64,000 nucleotides of DNA from Trichoplax adhaerens (GCF_000150275.1 NW_002060949.1:3664449-3728448); one strand, 5' to 3'; positions 11,113 to 25,000 are shown, counted from the first letter of the stretch. Notes: generated by a model from the letters alone, not told the origin. Numbers and translations are program-made.

Positions 11113-11535
11113 ACGATTTTCGTTGGCCAAAACTGCACAGGCGGACGATTTCGTTGCTTATTTTAACTATTCTGTTCATCGAAAACCGTTCTCTCTACTT
11201 TAGTGTTCTGTAGCTACCATTTTCGTGGCCAAAACTGTACAGGCGGACGATTTCGTTGCTTCTTTTCACTATTCTGTTCATCGAAAACCGTTCTCTCTAC
11301 TATAGTGTTCTGTAGCTACCATTTTCGTGGCCAAAACTGTACAGGCGGACGATTTCGTTGGTTATTTTCACTATTCTGTTCATCGAAAACCGTTCTCTGT
11401 ACTATAGTGTTCTGTAGCTACCATTTTCGTGGCCAAAACTGTACAGGCGGACGATTTCGTTGGTTATTTTAACTATTCTATTCATCGAAAACCGTTCTCT
11501 GTACAGTACTATAGTGTTCTGTAGCTACCATTCCC
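11113..11535. repeat. 102-bp tandem minisatellite, about four copies
   Basis: The unit contains CATTTTCGTGGCCAAAACTG, GGCGGACGATTTCGTTG and CATCGAAAACCGTTCTCT. Successive copies are offset by 102, 102 and 107 bp. Because 102 is divisible by three, an open frame runs through the array by chance; I do not regard it as a gene. Confidence 0.93.
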
Positions 11536-11633
11536 AAGTTAGTTAGCTCATAATACAGTGTACACTTTCAATCTTGCGATATAGGGAATACACTTGGCAA
11601 TGTCAATACGTTGACGTTGACGACAAACTTTTA

Positions 11634-11935
11634 CTGTATAACAACGTATACATAACTGTCAATGGCACCTTTCCAGTTAAAGATCCTGTTCTACACCGAG
11701 TAAAAATTTTTGAATCAGTTGATGAGTTGACAGAATTTACCAGCATCCTTGAGTATTATTCCATTGATATGATTGGTCAACTTACTGTATAGCAACGTAT
11801 ATATAACTGGCAATGGCACCTTTCCAGTTAAAGATCTGTTCAACACCAAATAAAAATTTTTGAATCAGTTGATCAGTTGACAGGATTTACCAGCATCCTT
11901 GAGTATTATTGCGTTAATAGGATTGGTTAACTACA
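11634..11935. repeat. Two tandem copies of a 151-bp unit
   Basis: Both copies contain GGCACCTTTCCAGTTAAAGA, AAAAATTTTTGAATCAGTTG and ACCAGCATCCTTGAGTATTA. Copy 1 lies in an open frame (11574-11792) with protein-like composition. Copy 2 has lost that frame. Origin unknown; possibly a fragment of a dead mobile element. Confidence 0.85.
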
Positions 11936-12342
11936 GTATGATGTGTGTTTGGAAGTAATTCTAACATACAGAACTGTAAAGTCCGCGGCAAAATGGGCGT
12001 TTATACAGTATGATGATTAATTCAGTAAACTTGATTAAACTCCTTAATCAAAGAGACTAATGTCAAGTAGTCGATTATACGTACACTTCTAAGTAGATTA
12101 TTGAATCGAAGTATCATTTTAGTAGTTCCATCAGTAGTATGAATCATTTTATTCACTACTTCTACATGCTCTCGACTTCTTATAAACAGCTATACTACAC
12201 ATTCTAGTGGATATCTCGCACGAGCTGATTGATGCTACGTATCAATGCGAGTAAGCCACAAATGGTATCTCGTTAGCAAATCGCCTGTACTGTATATATA
12301 GACTGTACACCATAACGTAAAAAATGTGCTACGGTAATGATA

Positions 12343-12897
12343 ATAGAGTAATTAGGAAAGATACTTGCATCTATTGGCTATGCTCATTAAATGTAACTAT
12401 GTCTATCTTTGTAAGCTAGAAATACATAGGCTTTGATACTTGAGTAATTGGGTAAGATACTTGCATATATTGGCCATGCTCATTAAATGTAACTATGTCT
12501 ATCTTGTTAGCTAGAAACGCACAGGCTTTGATAATTGGGTAAGATACTTGCATCTATTGGCATGCTCATTAAATGTAACTATGTCTATCTTGTAAGCTAG
12601 ATGCACAGGCTATGATACTTGAGTAATTAGCAAAGATATTTGCATCTATTGGCTATGCTCATTAAATGTAACTATGTCTATCTTGTAAGCTAGATGCACA
12701 GGCTTTGATACTTGAGTAATTGGGAAAGATACTTGCATCTATTGGCTACGCTCATTAAATGTAACTATGTCTATCTTGTAAGCTAGAAATACACAGGCTA
12801 TGATACTTGAGTAATTAGGAAAGATATTTGCAGCTATTGGCTATGCTCATTAAATGTAACTATGTCTATCTTTGTAAGCTAGAAATATAACAGGCTA
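12343..12897. repeat. Tandem minisatellite of about 86-96 bp, six copies
   Basis: Each unit carries AAGATACTTGCATCTATTGG, GCTCATTAAATGTAACTATG and TCTATCTTGTAAGCTAGA. Unit starts are near 12346, 12442, 12532, 12621, 12714 and 12809. Copies differ by small substitutions and indels. Confidence 0.94.
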
Positions 12898-13731
12898 TTG
12901 TACTGTACTATGTAAAATATAAATGAGTGTATCATGACTACGACAGAATTCCTATAGTCGGATTAATGATACGTAAGTTTTGAAATATCATAATACGAAT
13001 ACATCCCGAAAAATTTAATTTCTACCGCCAAAATATTTATTGCAAAGGGAAGAAATAATTAATAAGGTTTACCAAGTGCTGACTCTAGTCAAACATTCAT
13101 CATTTACATATTGCTTCTCAATACCGGATACTGAAATCATAAATTCTTTTATTACAACAATTTGTATAGAAATACCTTCCTAAAAATTGTTCATCTGTCA
13201 CGGTCGAGCTTGAGAATGTCGATGTGTTACAGTTTTGTAAGTTTAAAACGTTAATTCTATGCGAAAGGCTTATAATTTTGCTATTTGTTAATGCTTATAT
13301 TATTCTTAAGTAATTAACTATTATCTAAGGTTAAGTAAAGTCATGTTTGAAACATTTTGGATGAGTTATTGTTGTGTAATTGGATAACTCATCTAAAGTG
13401 TTTAGGTAGGTTATCATGATCTAAAGCTTTCCGAAAATATGAAATTGGTTTAGTTGTCGATGAGAAAGTTTATGTTTACTTAATAATAAACTTACTTAGT
13501 TACCGTGCACGCTTATTGGCTGTTTTTGCGTCAGATTTAGAGGATACTACTGTAGTCACAGAAACTATCTAGTACTTAGTTGTCTGGGGTTTGTAAACGC
13601 TCAGAGATTTAGTTAACTACTTTAATTTGCATAGTTCAATCAGAGGGACGATTGAGTTATCTATTGGTAATCGTTCCTGTAGTATTCGTTAGTCGTTTAT
13701 GTTGCAATATGGCAGGATTACTGTACAGGGG
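12898..13731. other. Intergenic, downstream of SLC22A18-like gene
   Basis: AT-rich sequence with no recognisable gene or repeat; presumably includes the 3' UTR of the minus-strand transporter. Confidence 0.5.
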
Positions 13732-16700
13732 TTAATCATTCTTAATGTGAATTTCAGAATATGATGCAAACAATAATACTAGTAACACTGAGGATAAAAG
13801 GCCAACCCAACCAAACATTGTTATACCGTAAATAGAAAATAAGTACGAAGCAATTGGAGGACTAATAAGTCGAATTCCGAATTCAACAGTAGCTATCATG
13901 CCAATCATGGAACCACTATCACTTTCCGGAGCAAGACTTGTAAGGCAGCTACTTAAAATAACTTGAAATGTATCTGTTCCCATTGCAAGCAAGAACATGG
14001 CCAGGCAATACGGGATAAGGTTTGTTGTAAATGCCTTTCAGATAAAATAAAATAAAAATAAATGAAGAGACACAACTATTGCAATAAATTCAATAGCATT
14101 AATTTATACATTTGAATTTAGATTAAAAGCTATTATGCATTGAAATATATTTATCAGAAATGGTTAGAAAGTTGGATCCGTACCATGATAATGTAGATAA
14201 TAATCAATGACATTGAATCGTATTTCAAAACGGTGTATTGAGAATATAGGTCTGTTATATAACCAACGAAAAATCCCTGTACAATCTATAAAACCGCAGT
14301 AAATACATTTCATTGAAACGATAGAAAGGCATAAATCAAACGTCCAATAATTAAGCAGAAGTAACCTTACCGTTGTTAATACTCCAAGATAAGCTAGCAT
14401 TAATCCATTTGCTTGAGCGCCCAAATGAAAGTGATCCATTAAGATTAAGCTTATCACTGATTGTATTAAACCGAGTGGAAGGAAACTAACTAGCTTTAAT
14501 ACCAATAGGAACAATACGTGAGGATACGCTAGTAATCGAAATGCATCCGAAATACTTGTAGATGAGCTTTTTTTGCTTTTTTCTACGTACAATAGTTGTC
14601 AAAACAACCGTGATTGTGAAAAAAATTAATCATACAGTCTCTAATATAGTCTTAAGGTGTTCTATAGTCTGAAATACGAAATGTTATGACGATAAGAATA
14701 TTCACTGTCAAGACTTTTTCTTTAAATTAAAATATCGGCTTAATTTACTAACCTTTCTGTTCATCTTCAGAATTTCCCAAATACATCTTGGTATTCTTTG
14801 GAATAAACATCATAGTAATCATTACGTGTAGAACAGCCCCAAAAGCCGATATCATTGCGGTAGTTTGTTCTCCATAACTGGCTTGAATCCATCCACCTAG
14901 AACTGACCCGACCAACATACCAAAGCCGAAACACATTCCAACTTTACCTAAAGCATCTGGACGCTCTATAAGTATATATATATATATACACATATAGGAC
15001 TATTTTATTCAAAATTTTGTGAAATCGCTATTAAATATTACACTGTAATGTAAATATTAAGGTCAACATGGAAATAGTAATTTCAAGCAATTATTTAACA
15101 ATTTTAAGCCCAATACTAATACCATTCACAGCATTTGCTAACCTTTTGGATCAGAAACATCGGATGCTATCATCTGGTGAGCTATATTCATTCAAATAGT
15201 TAAATGCAATCATTGATTGGTCGTTTTTGCTTAATTTTTTTCCGAACTAGGGCATTTAAACTGACTTTAACTATTATATACGAGTGTATTAATCAAAAAT
15301 TAAAGTACTGTAGTCAAAATGAATACAGTAACTCTATGTAAAATTAACTACAATTCCACTATTTATAGCAGTATATGATCGATAAGCTTCAGATTATTTT
15401 CGGTAGTTTTACAGTAATGAGTAGTCCTCTAAAATTACATTTACGGTATAGCAAAATAATTATCAATTGAAGACACTGTTACGATATCTAAATTACGAGA
15501 CACAAATATCTACTTATAAGACAGTGTAATATTGTATTCTAAGTTGATGATATCTTTAGTAATGTCTACCGTAGTTATTGTGTTCAAGGTTTGATAGATA
15601 TTCCGTTAGAGGCTTAAGTATTAAATATAGCTAGCTTAGCTGTATCCTTTTGAAAAGGAGTGCTCACACTAGAGCTTCACAAGAAAGGTGTGAACTATCC
15701 TGTATTTGAGATGCTAATATTGAAGTGTGTAGTAAGTAAGGTGCTAAGATTATTAACGTGAAAAATATATAAGCGAGTAGTTTAATACAGTAAAATAGTT
15801 CTTTCTCGTTAGAGGTCCTCAACTGATCGATTACGTTGTATCTTTGTAAACGAGGTTTTGTTCAATAAATCTTAATTTTCTAAAGTGTTGAAGATGCTTG
15901 ATCTATCAACCTCATAATACTCTATGTTGTGGAAATGCTGAGAGATGCAATACATTGATATTCATTCCACCGAATACTTAGTACTGTATATTATTAGTTA
16001 AAAAGCTAGTAACAAGGTTTTATGTTTAAAGCATCATCGTATTGTACTGTAAGCACGTATTACGCGAAATTCGATTGTAGCTTTTGTACCTGGTAAGCCA
16101 TGAGCTAAACATAACGCTATCTGTGATAGAAACAAGAGGTATTTGCTGCTTGCGAAAGCTACCATTAGGTAATAGCATAAACTCGATAAGTCAGCAATAA
16201 TGACAGCATAACGTGCTCCATAATGATCAGCAATGCGTCCAAATATAGGGGAGCCGGTAAACATAGCAGCTGCTCCAATAGTTTGCAAATATCCGAATTG
16301 TATTGCATCCATGCCAAGTTTCTTGGATAAAAACTAGAATACGCGCGATATATTCGTAAGTAAATATTTTAATAATGCTTATCAATAATGCAGTTGCAAT
16401 TCTCGAAAGTACAGGTTTCTTACAGTCTTATCCATGCACAAATCTAGGCTCAGAATCTCTATCAAACAACTACTCTACGATCTGTAAGCTAACTGTACAC
16501 CTTCTACTGATAGCAGTGTAGCCGATAATATAATTAAGAGCTAGTTACAGTATTAAGATTAAGCTATAGCCATGCCCGTTAAGGTAATTTTAAGTATCTC
16601 TATCAAACAACTACGCTACGATTTGTAAGCTAACTGTGCACTTTCTACTGATAGGACTGTAGCCGATAATCAAGAGCTAGTTACAGTACAGTATAACGAT

Positions 16701-16916
16701 TAAGCTAATTGGTATTTCCTGCTTGTATGATTAAAAACTCAATATACGAGTATATTCATTGTACAGCACTGTATATTGCTAAATTTAAAAGAAGAAAATA
16801 GACTATACCGGTGAAACAGATAACTGGATAAAAAATGCCATAGAGGAGAGAAAGGCACTGGCATGACAGCTTTGCAAACAGCGAGTACGAAATTGCTTTA
16901 ACGCGTGTTGATCCAT
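13732..16916 (-). CDS. SLC22A18: SLC22A18-like major facilitator superfamily transporter
   Basis: Twelve-helix MFS membrane protein. The mammalian relative is an organic-cation/drug transporter of poorly defined substrate. Exons: 16916-16809, 16333-16090, 15181-15143, 14965-14753, 14582-14371, 14285-14184 and 14034-13732. Total 1221 nt, 406 aa, against about 424 in the human protein. Key matches: GMDAIQFGYLQT and PIFGRIADHYGAR (MFS loop 2-3 signature), LPAHQMIASDVSDPKERPDALG split over three exons, VGMCFGFGMLVGSVLGG, the long polar loop before AFRLL, and SDSGSMIGM with the final helices. Exon 3 is just 39 nt but completes the conserved motif exactly. The N-terminal 36 residues are the least certain part, as an additional 5' exon is possible. 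The donor of exon 6 (GTACGG) is weak. Confidence 0.88.
16455..16706. repeat. Tandem duplication of a 141-bp unit inside intron 1 of the SLC22A18-like gene
   Basis: Copies start at 16455 and 16596 with shared ATCTCTATCAAACAACTAC, TTTCTACTGATAG-type and AGAGCTAGTTACAGTA segments; the copies differ by a few bases and one short indel. Confidence 0.85.
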
Positions 16917-18764
16917 AAATTCTAGATTCTATTGCTTGATTGAGGTTGAATTGGCAATACTTAAATTACGGCTATGATGAACGATTGGAAAAGGTGCTCG
17001 CGAACATGCAAACAAATTCTTAATGGATGATCGACTCTTACATGTACTTTTAGTGATCGCATCAGCTCCTAGATTGATGTCTACAATAATATAATTGCTT
17101 GTCCGATATACACTTTTATCAGCTCTCTGTCTTCTTTTAGTTGTATAAACTACTTACAATATGAATGCATCATCCCAATGCTGATCTGCAAAATTCCTGC
17201 AAGTCGAAATACATAGGCAATAGTTTGGTTCTTATAGTACTATTCTTCAGGCATGCTTCCATGACATTAAGAAACGTTTGATCATTGGCCGGATCCCCCC
17301 ACTCAAACAAAAGAAACTAGGCGATTAGGCCAATGAGCAAACGCTTCTTGTTGACTTTGTAACTTCAGTATGTCCTCCTATTTTTATTTTTGAGATTGGT
17401 ATCTTTAACAAATAAATAATAATATTAATATTAAATATACAGTACTGTATATTCGTATTTATTAGACAGTGAAGACACTTGGACTTTGACCCTTTTCGAC
17501 TAGAGCGGTGTACAAGGGAAACAGTACTGTTACGACAGTCTAGTACTGTATATTGAAAGAGAAGGACAGCAAACGATCGTTCATAATTTGCAATAAATTA
17601 TGCTAACCATACAACTAAGGTTCAGTAACTAAAACCTTAGGTAAACAATAACAGTTTGAGCCGCAGTATCCAAGTCAGAAGTGAATTCAAGTCGAGGATC
17701 ATCATTATTCTGACCCGAAGCATGTGAGCCACACTGATCTTAATGAACAATAATATTTTTGAAAGGGAGGGCATTGCACAGTTGTGGCTTGTAGGCTGTT
17801 TTTGAATCAAGAACGAAGAATGCTAAAAATGTGCAACTGACTACTGATTTTATTTTGCTAGTCATTTCAACTGAAATTAGTTTTGTCTTTAGATTCAGTT
17901 TTGCAGAATTCACACATGGAATTTTTTCCTCTACAGTACCGCTATCAACTTGGAATGCTTACAGTACTGTATATTTTTACGTGTATATGCAAAACGTTAT
18001 AGCTTATTCAAGTGCCTAGCTATGTGCTTTAAATCTAGCAGCGAGCTAAGCAGTAAGTACTTCGTTTGACTAAGGTGAATGAAAATACGGTTGGACACTA
18101 CTAAGCAATATTCATTTTTAAAATGAATGCATGCATAGCACCTTTTAGCACTTTACTGCTGTAATCCGACTAGTGGTTAAATGAATGAATAACTCGCATT
18201 TCGTACGCTTTAAAATTAGCAATATTCGCTCATGACTTGAACGTCAAAAGTGAAATTATGATTACCACATGTGAGCAGAATCAAATCATTTTCTGTTGTA
18301 ACTTAGTGTCTTCAGTACAAGAACTACAGTACTGTACAGTAGACTCCAGGGATATTTCACCTTAATTTTACAGTACTGTAAAATTACTGTAAGAAATTTT
18401 CATTTAGTACTGTAGCAATTTTGGACTATTGACAGATTTTACGTGAAATTAGGACAAATCTATCCAAATAAAAGCCAGATTTACATCCCTGAGTTATTGG
18501 CCTACGTCTACATACAAGATTGATCTACTTTAGGCTTGGTTTAGCCTACACAGTTTATTTTCCTTAGTGCCACCAAAGTTAATCCAGTTGTAATTTACAG
18601 TGTACAGTAAGTAGTACTGTACCTGCATCACCTGTATCATACTGTACAAATACTTACAGAGTTACAGTAGAAGTCCCAGCCTGCTAGTATCAGCCTTCAA
18701 CGTCCCAGTTGCCATGGAAACTGGAAATAAAGAGTTGATACTCATAAATAACCAGCGAAGGAAG
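16917..18764. other. Intergenic region rich in a TACAGTACTGTA palindrome
   Basis: Lies between divergent genes, the minus-strand transporter and the plus-strand helical protein. No gene is supported. Four perfect copies of the 12-bp palindrome TACAGTACTGTA occur at 17448, 17960, 18325 and 18369, plus many partial ones. Confidence 0.6.
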
Positions 18765-20374
18765 ATGGCTGCCCAGGTAAAAGCTTCTCCGTTACAATTT
18801 CTTTTAAAATGGTGTTGGTCGTCGTATTGCTATTCTATAGACTATATTTCTATCTGTTTCATACATGCCAATTGTCGAGAATGAGTTACTGTTATGAATT
18901 AACAGATTATGACATGCATTAAAGTACACCGAGCAAATGTTTGAACTCCAAATTTAAACCTATTGAAATAATGTTCAATATTATAGCCAGCTTCATGCTT
19001 CCATTAATGTATAAATATTAATGTATAAAGAACTTCGAGTACACTACATGCGCGTATTTCATAGATTAACACTTCAGTCTAAGGAATAAGCCTAGTTCTG
19101 TAGTATTGTAGTATACAGTATAATAAGTACTTTACTTAACATAGTCTAAGCTAACGTATAGTTGATGGATAAATCGGAGAAAAGCCACTACGAAAACTCT
19201 CCCATAATCTAGATTTACATTTCTTTTAGGCGTCCAATGTTAAATTACCATCACTAAATAGGCAAAGAAAGTATAATGATGATAGTGATGATGAAGCAGT
19301 ACCTGTAACACGTTTTCGTCCAAAGAATCGTAAAAAGATCAAGCCTTCACAATGGAAGAAATTAACCGATTTGGAAAAAAGTCGTTATATGGCAGTAAGT
19401 GCTACTATCTTAAAGTTAACATATCTGCTTTATTCTGTCGAATTATAGGAATCTAAGTTCAGAGTGTTAAACGTATTGATCTTGTGATCAATAAAAATTG
19501 TGACACTTATTTAATATATGTATGTATGCGATCGATACATCAGTTTCATTTATTTTTAAATTGCTTTGCTCTTCCTAAGTATGAACCCCCAACCAAAGAG
19601 GCCTTAAAAAGTCAAAAAGAGTCTATTAAACGAATTAGAGATGCCAAAGCAAAGTTAACTGCGTAAGAGAGAAAATTGAGATGTACCGTCATCAATTATA
19701 AGTATAACTTGGAGTTGCACTCACTGTATCGAATTACTACTTTGTTAGCATCCGTCAGTTTGAACAATCGCAATTTGACGAAGAAAAAGAAAAGCATAGC
19801 CAACTCATAGGACAATTAAAGTAATTATCGTTGTAAATATACATACTCTTCTAGTACTATATCTGCAATTTCACGAAAATTTCAATATTGATATGTTTAC
19901 GAATAACTACTTGTTTATTAAACAGAGCTGCAGAGGCTAGAAACAGACTAAGACTGATGAGAATTAGATATGAAAATAACCGGGTATTAACCATGATCAT
20001 AGTGTTATTGTGATGATCTATGTATAATACTTATAAATCTGCCTTTATTCTCATTGTAATTATTAGGAAGCTGAAATGAATCATCTTATTGCATGTCAAC
20101 CGACGTCATTGCGGGCAATTCGATTACAAACTTTAGTTCCACCTCGACCAAAACCTACTCAATTTGATGATTTACTTGATAAACTGGAGGTAAAAGTTTT
20201 GGAATTACATTTAAAGCAACAGTTAATCATTTGTAATGACATAATGCAGATTTGTAGAATGAACTAATTCTAACCTATTAATATCAACGTTTATAACAGA
20301 GAGTTCGAGTGGAAAATATCATTGAAGATGATCGAGAATTAACAATAACAAGAGAATTAACGAGAGCAATATAA
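18765..20374 (+). CDS. Conserved-looking charged helical protein, function unknown
   Basis: Seven-exon model: 18765-18776, 19230-19394, 19580-19662, 19749-19820, 19926-19983, 20067-20189 and 20300-20374. It sums to 588 nt, 195 aa. All junctions are GT-AG and phases agree. The first exon encodes only four residues (MAAQ). The protein begins with a basic/acidic segment (NDDSDDEA). A long charged helix follows (about residues 60-135, with SQKESIKRIRDAKAKL and AAEARNRLRLMRIRYENNRE). A more ordered C-terminus contains HLIACQPTSLRAIRLQTLVP, RPKPTQFDDLLDKLE and RVRVENIIEDDRELTI. The C-terminal half looks strongly conserved in style, but I cannot name the family. No membrane segment or signal peptide is visible. 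It is likely a soluble coiled-coil adaptor; this is inference. Confidence 0.85.
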
Positions 20375-22095
20375 TATCGATAAATACATTGTACTGCTTC
20401 CCTTTTTATGGATAGTAGTAACAATTGTTGTAAATATCTGACAGATATTTTGTCATTTTATATTACATCGGGTAATATCTATGTATAGTTATTATGAATG
20501 ATAGCTACCGGTTCGTGTAATATAATATACCCAATTTTACAATAATGTTTTTGTATACAAAGAATTTTTTTCATTGTATATTCCTAGAATATATTTTAAA
20601 TATAACTTTTAATGTACAGCTAAGTATAAACGATATGGAATTATCAATATTGTGCCGTAAGAAAATATGAAAAGTAATGAGTGTAACCCTGTTAAATATT
20701 TACAAACAGAATTATGATGTAAGATGTGCAAAGTGTACAGTAATGGTAGCACATAATTATATTGTAACTGAGGTTTTTTCAGCATTATGCAAAGCATATT
20801 GATTTTAGTGAGTAATTTTACTAGGTTTAGCTTTAGATGATGTAGAGTGGATATGTGAACCTTAATAAGAGTTGATATCATAGAGATTGCTATATAGTGC
20901 GGAGACCAGAGTGTAGTTTACCAACGTGAAGGTAGTTTTGTCGAACTAAAAATAGTAAGATTTATCTCGATAATTGCTGATATCATGAAACCTTAATAAA
21001 CTATTTATTTCGGATTTAATTAAACAGCGTGATTAATTTTCGAAAAGCAATTACGTCTATTGAAATTATCAGAAGTTGAACTCTTTAACAAAAACTACCA
21101 TAGACGACCCCTAAATATTTTCATTACATTTTGCAATGACTTAAAATTGTTGTTGCAATACAGTACATTAATTGAATTTTACTAAAACACGTTCCCGTCC
21201 TATCGCCTTGGAAGAAGTCTGATGCATGATTCTTTCATGAAGAAATTTAGTATGGATTGTAAATATCATTATGCTAGTAAAGTTTTCAAGTACAGTATAT
21301 GGTGCAGTTTCATGGTATATATACATTTTGTTAAAAATATACTGTTCTGATAGGTACATTACAATTATTAATTATAGGAGGAAGTTTAAAAGTAATACTC
21401 TGTGCGTAAGCGGTATCTCAAGCTTTGGTTACAAATGTATGTACTGGCTAACAAACTGTATAAGAGATATTTATTAAAATGAATTTCTAACTGTTCATAG
21501 GAAGTATTTCTAAACGTTATCTGCATACGTAGCTTATGACTTGTAAGTGAGGACATCAATAATCTAAATATCAAACTACAGTTAGCAATTCTATGCGTCC
21601 TTTATTAGCTTTAATATGATAAAACGCATCTTAGAGTATTACAAATGATAGTCATATTTTCAGCTCTTTCACACTGTTTTAGGGTATTGCTTACAAACGT
21701 CTATGTATATTTTCTGTATATATCAACGCTAAGAATATTGAGCAACAATAGCGATTTTATGCCATAACAACTTTAAAATTGACAGATCCGTTACATATAT
21801 TGATAGGCAATGCCACAGATAGGTGATCAAAGAACGTCACCAGTATGCAACAGGGTAAAATAGAAATATTTAAATTGTAATGAATTGTCATTTCCCAATA
21901 ATTTACTTCTTGGCAGTTACGCCTTGCTTTTCATTTTCATTAGGAACCTGCTTTCCAAGATACTCCCTACGAAAAGTTTATACAGTATCAAATGATCAAG
22001 TTATAACAAATCTGTAATTTACTGCATTGATGTAAGATGTAGTAAAATCAATCAACGAGCACAAATCTATCACAGACTAAATATATAATCATAGC
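20375..22095. other. Intergenic between convergent genes
   Basis: AT-rich, no gene or clear repeat seen. Contains the 3' ends of the helical-protein gene and the V-ATPase subunit H gene. Confidence 0.5.
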
Positions 22096-25000
22096 CTACC
22101 AATGATGCACCATCAATTTCTGAACAGCCAAAAGTGCTTCGTATCGCACTTGTTGATCAGAATGTGTCATCAGTTGCATTACACGCTCTTTACCACCGAA
22201 TTTTTCAATCACCCTGAGAACAACAACACTTTGGGTGTCACCGGCTAGGATATCATACAGTGTTCTGCTACAAGGTTTATAGTCATTAAACAAGTAAATC
22301 ATAATATAGAACATACCTTTTTCCAGCACCATAATGACGGACATATTCTCCAATGTCGTGAGCTGCGATTGCTAAAACTAGAGGATCTCGGCTATCTGAT
22401 AGTAGTTGTAACAAGATCCTGTAGGTAATGACAAATTATTTGTAAAGATTAATTACTATTCGATTGTCGGAAAAAAATCTTGACTTTTAAATTTACTTAC
22501 TTTAATATTTCGTAATTGTTTTCATTTAGCATAGAAGCATTCTCTCGCTAAGAATAAAGTATAAATTATGCAATGTTTAAAATAGGATTTCGCGTAAACC
22601 TATCTCATTTGTGACTAGACTATGCTTTTAACTAGTATATAAGTATATACCCAAAATCGCTCCGAACGATGTACTGGGCTCCATTCTAAATGGCCAGACT
22701 TTACTTCTCCAGCATACTCGTCAAAGGTACTAATAGAGGAAATCAATGGTTAATACTGTCTTATCATCATCAGACATAACTACAACTATACTCTACATTT
22801 TCGAAATTACCTTAAGAAATTAAGATTCATTGACAGTTTTTCATGAATGAAGTCGATATCGTCCTGAAGAAGTAATCTAATATTATAAGCTGCTAACTCC
22901 GGCTAAAAATGAGTTCCATAATGTATGAATATAGTTAGTTTATCGTTTGCATCCTACCTTAATATCACTGTCAGCCCAATTCTTATTTTCGAGAACAATC
23001 AACATCTAAAATCAAAAAACACCAGGCATATCATCGCAGGTAATATTAACTTAAAAGACTATACAATATTATAGATTAGGCATGGCACTTATTATAGGTG
23101 ATATAAAACAGCGCTTGCTTCGATAACGTAATGAGACGGCGCTCTATACTAGAATTCCTGACTCACCGATATAACTTTTGAGTGAATCATTGCAAGAGCA
23201 TTTCCTTGTACTTCAGAAGGAGAAGGCTTCTCTAATAAATTCTGTAGACATTTTAGAAGTAAAACTATTAAATTGCGAATATGCCCGCATAACCTTCATC
23301 GATATACATATACTGTACGAGGTGTTTTTGTTTTAATAGTGAGATCAGGTTGCTTTAGCTTACTCGTAGAGTTGCCAAGACAATTCTGGTTACTTTTTCT
23401 TTAGAAGAATCACGCAAAATATCGGCAAGCACTGGAATTACGTTATGCCTATTAATTACATTATTATTATAGAACATTAGTACAAATTGTCATTCCTTAA
23501 CGGTAAGCAAATCAAACAACTTACTCATTCATTTTGGTAGCAATTAAGGGATTAAATGCTAACAACCACAAGCAATGAGTAATTTGATATTGCAGCTGAA
23601 AGCTAACTTTTGTATTTAAAAGGTCAACAAGCCTAATAAAAGGTGATCATTTTCAGTTTACAAGGCTAAATGATAAGCTTTGTTTTGACAGTATGAATTT
23701 ACCCTTTAATTCCATGAGTTTTCACAAACGATAAACGATAGTCATCTACACGGAGTATAGTTTGCAGGACATTAACAACACTCTGCAAGTAATCATTTCC
23801 CTGAAGAGGAGCAATAATAGACTTGATTAGTCAGTTATGATTCCCTAGTTTTAACCGAGTTTATGAAGAAGGAGTTATAATGTGGATGAATAGAGCATTA
23901 CCAGTACAGTTAATTGATTATTTAACCAGGTTAGATAGAAGTTTAGGTCACTTCCTTGTAATCTAGCGCTGCTAAAAGAGGCTAACTTTGCCATAATTCG
24001 GCTAGACTGTAAATTGAGTAATTATATAAGAAAAATCAAATTAGTCAGGTATCGGATTGATTTTAGATTTAACAGCACGAGTAAAGTTGTAACATTTGTG
24101 AAACTATTACCATATGCACTGTAAAAATATCTTGACGGTTAAGCAGATTTAAGAATGAAGACCATAATTGTGCGCTTTTATTTCTATATAAATTAAGATT
24201 GTTGAAAATATTAGTAAGACTTTTACTAAAGAGGTTCAAATAATACTATTTTGCGTTCGAGCAGAAAGTGTAGGTAATAGAATTCGCTTACACTTCAGTG
24301 TATTCGTGGAAGAGTTTAACACGTGATTTATCTTCCTATAATATTTTTAGTCAATAAAAAGTTCATTTAAATAATGATAGAAACAACATTTAATACCCCT
24401 AAAAAAACTGTCGTATTTGTATTAACCTCAAACATGTCATCAATCAGTGTTAGTATATACTGAACAGTTTGATCCTTTGAGATTCGACTAATCAGATTAA
24501 TAAACGTTTTAGGGCACTGCCATAAAAATAATTGCAAAAGAAAGTAGTCGATTAGTTGAAATTTTGTTATTGCCGTCGCTATCACGGGTTCATATTATGA
24601 TAAGAGAACAGCCATTCAGTGGCTTTGATAAGTATACCTCCAACTTTGAGTTTTGGATGAAAGCATCGCGTTCTTTGGGAGCCTCTTTCAGTTTATCAAA
24701 TTCAACAATAAAATTATAATCCGATTCAGTAATCATTTGGCACCTGTAATCAAAAAAATATTAGCTCCGTGTTGAAATGCTAGAGTGCGATAAGATCAAA
24801 TGAATTCGATGTTCTGTAATATCATTCAACATGTACTTACTGCAGATACGATTGCCAGTTAATAAAAACACCTCTAATTTCTGCAGCTTGCATCATTAGC
24901 TTATCCTGAGCTTGGACGGCTAATAAGATCCAAAAATATACAATAAATGGTAATGAAAGCTTATTACTGTATTTTCTTCTAAGTGATAACGATACTAAGA

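Noticed and set aside
11203-11472. 89-codon open frame as a repetitive protein gene
   Set aside because: It follows the 102-bp period and has no splice signals, start context or family match.
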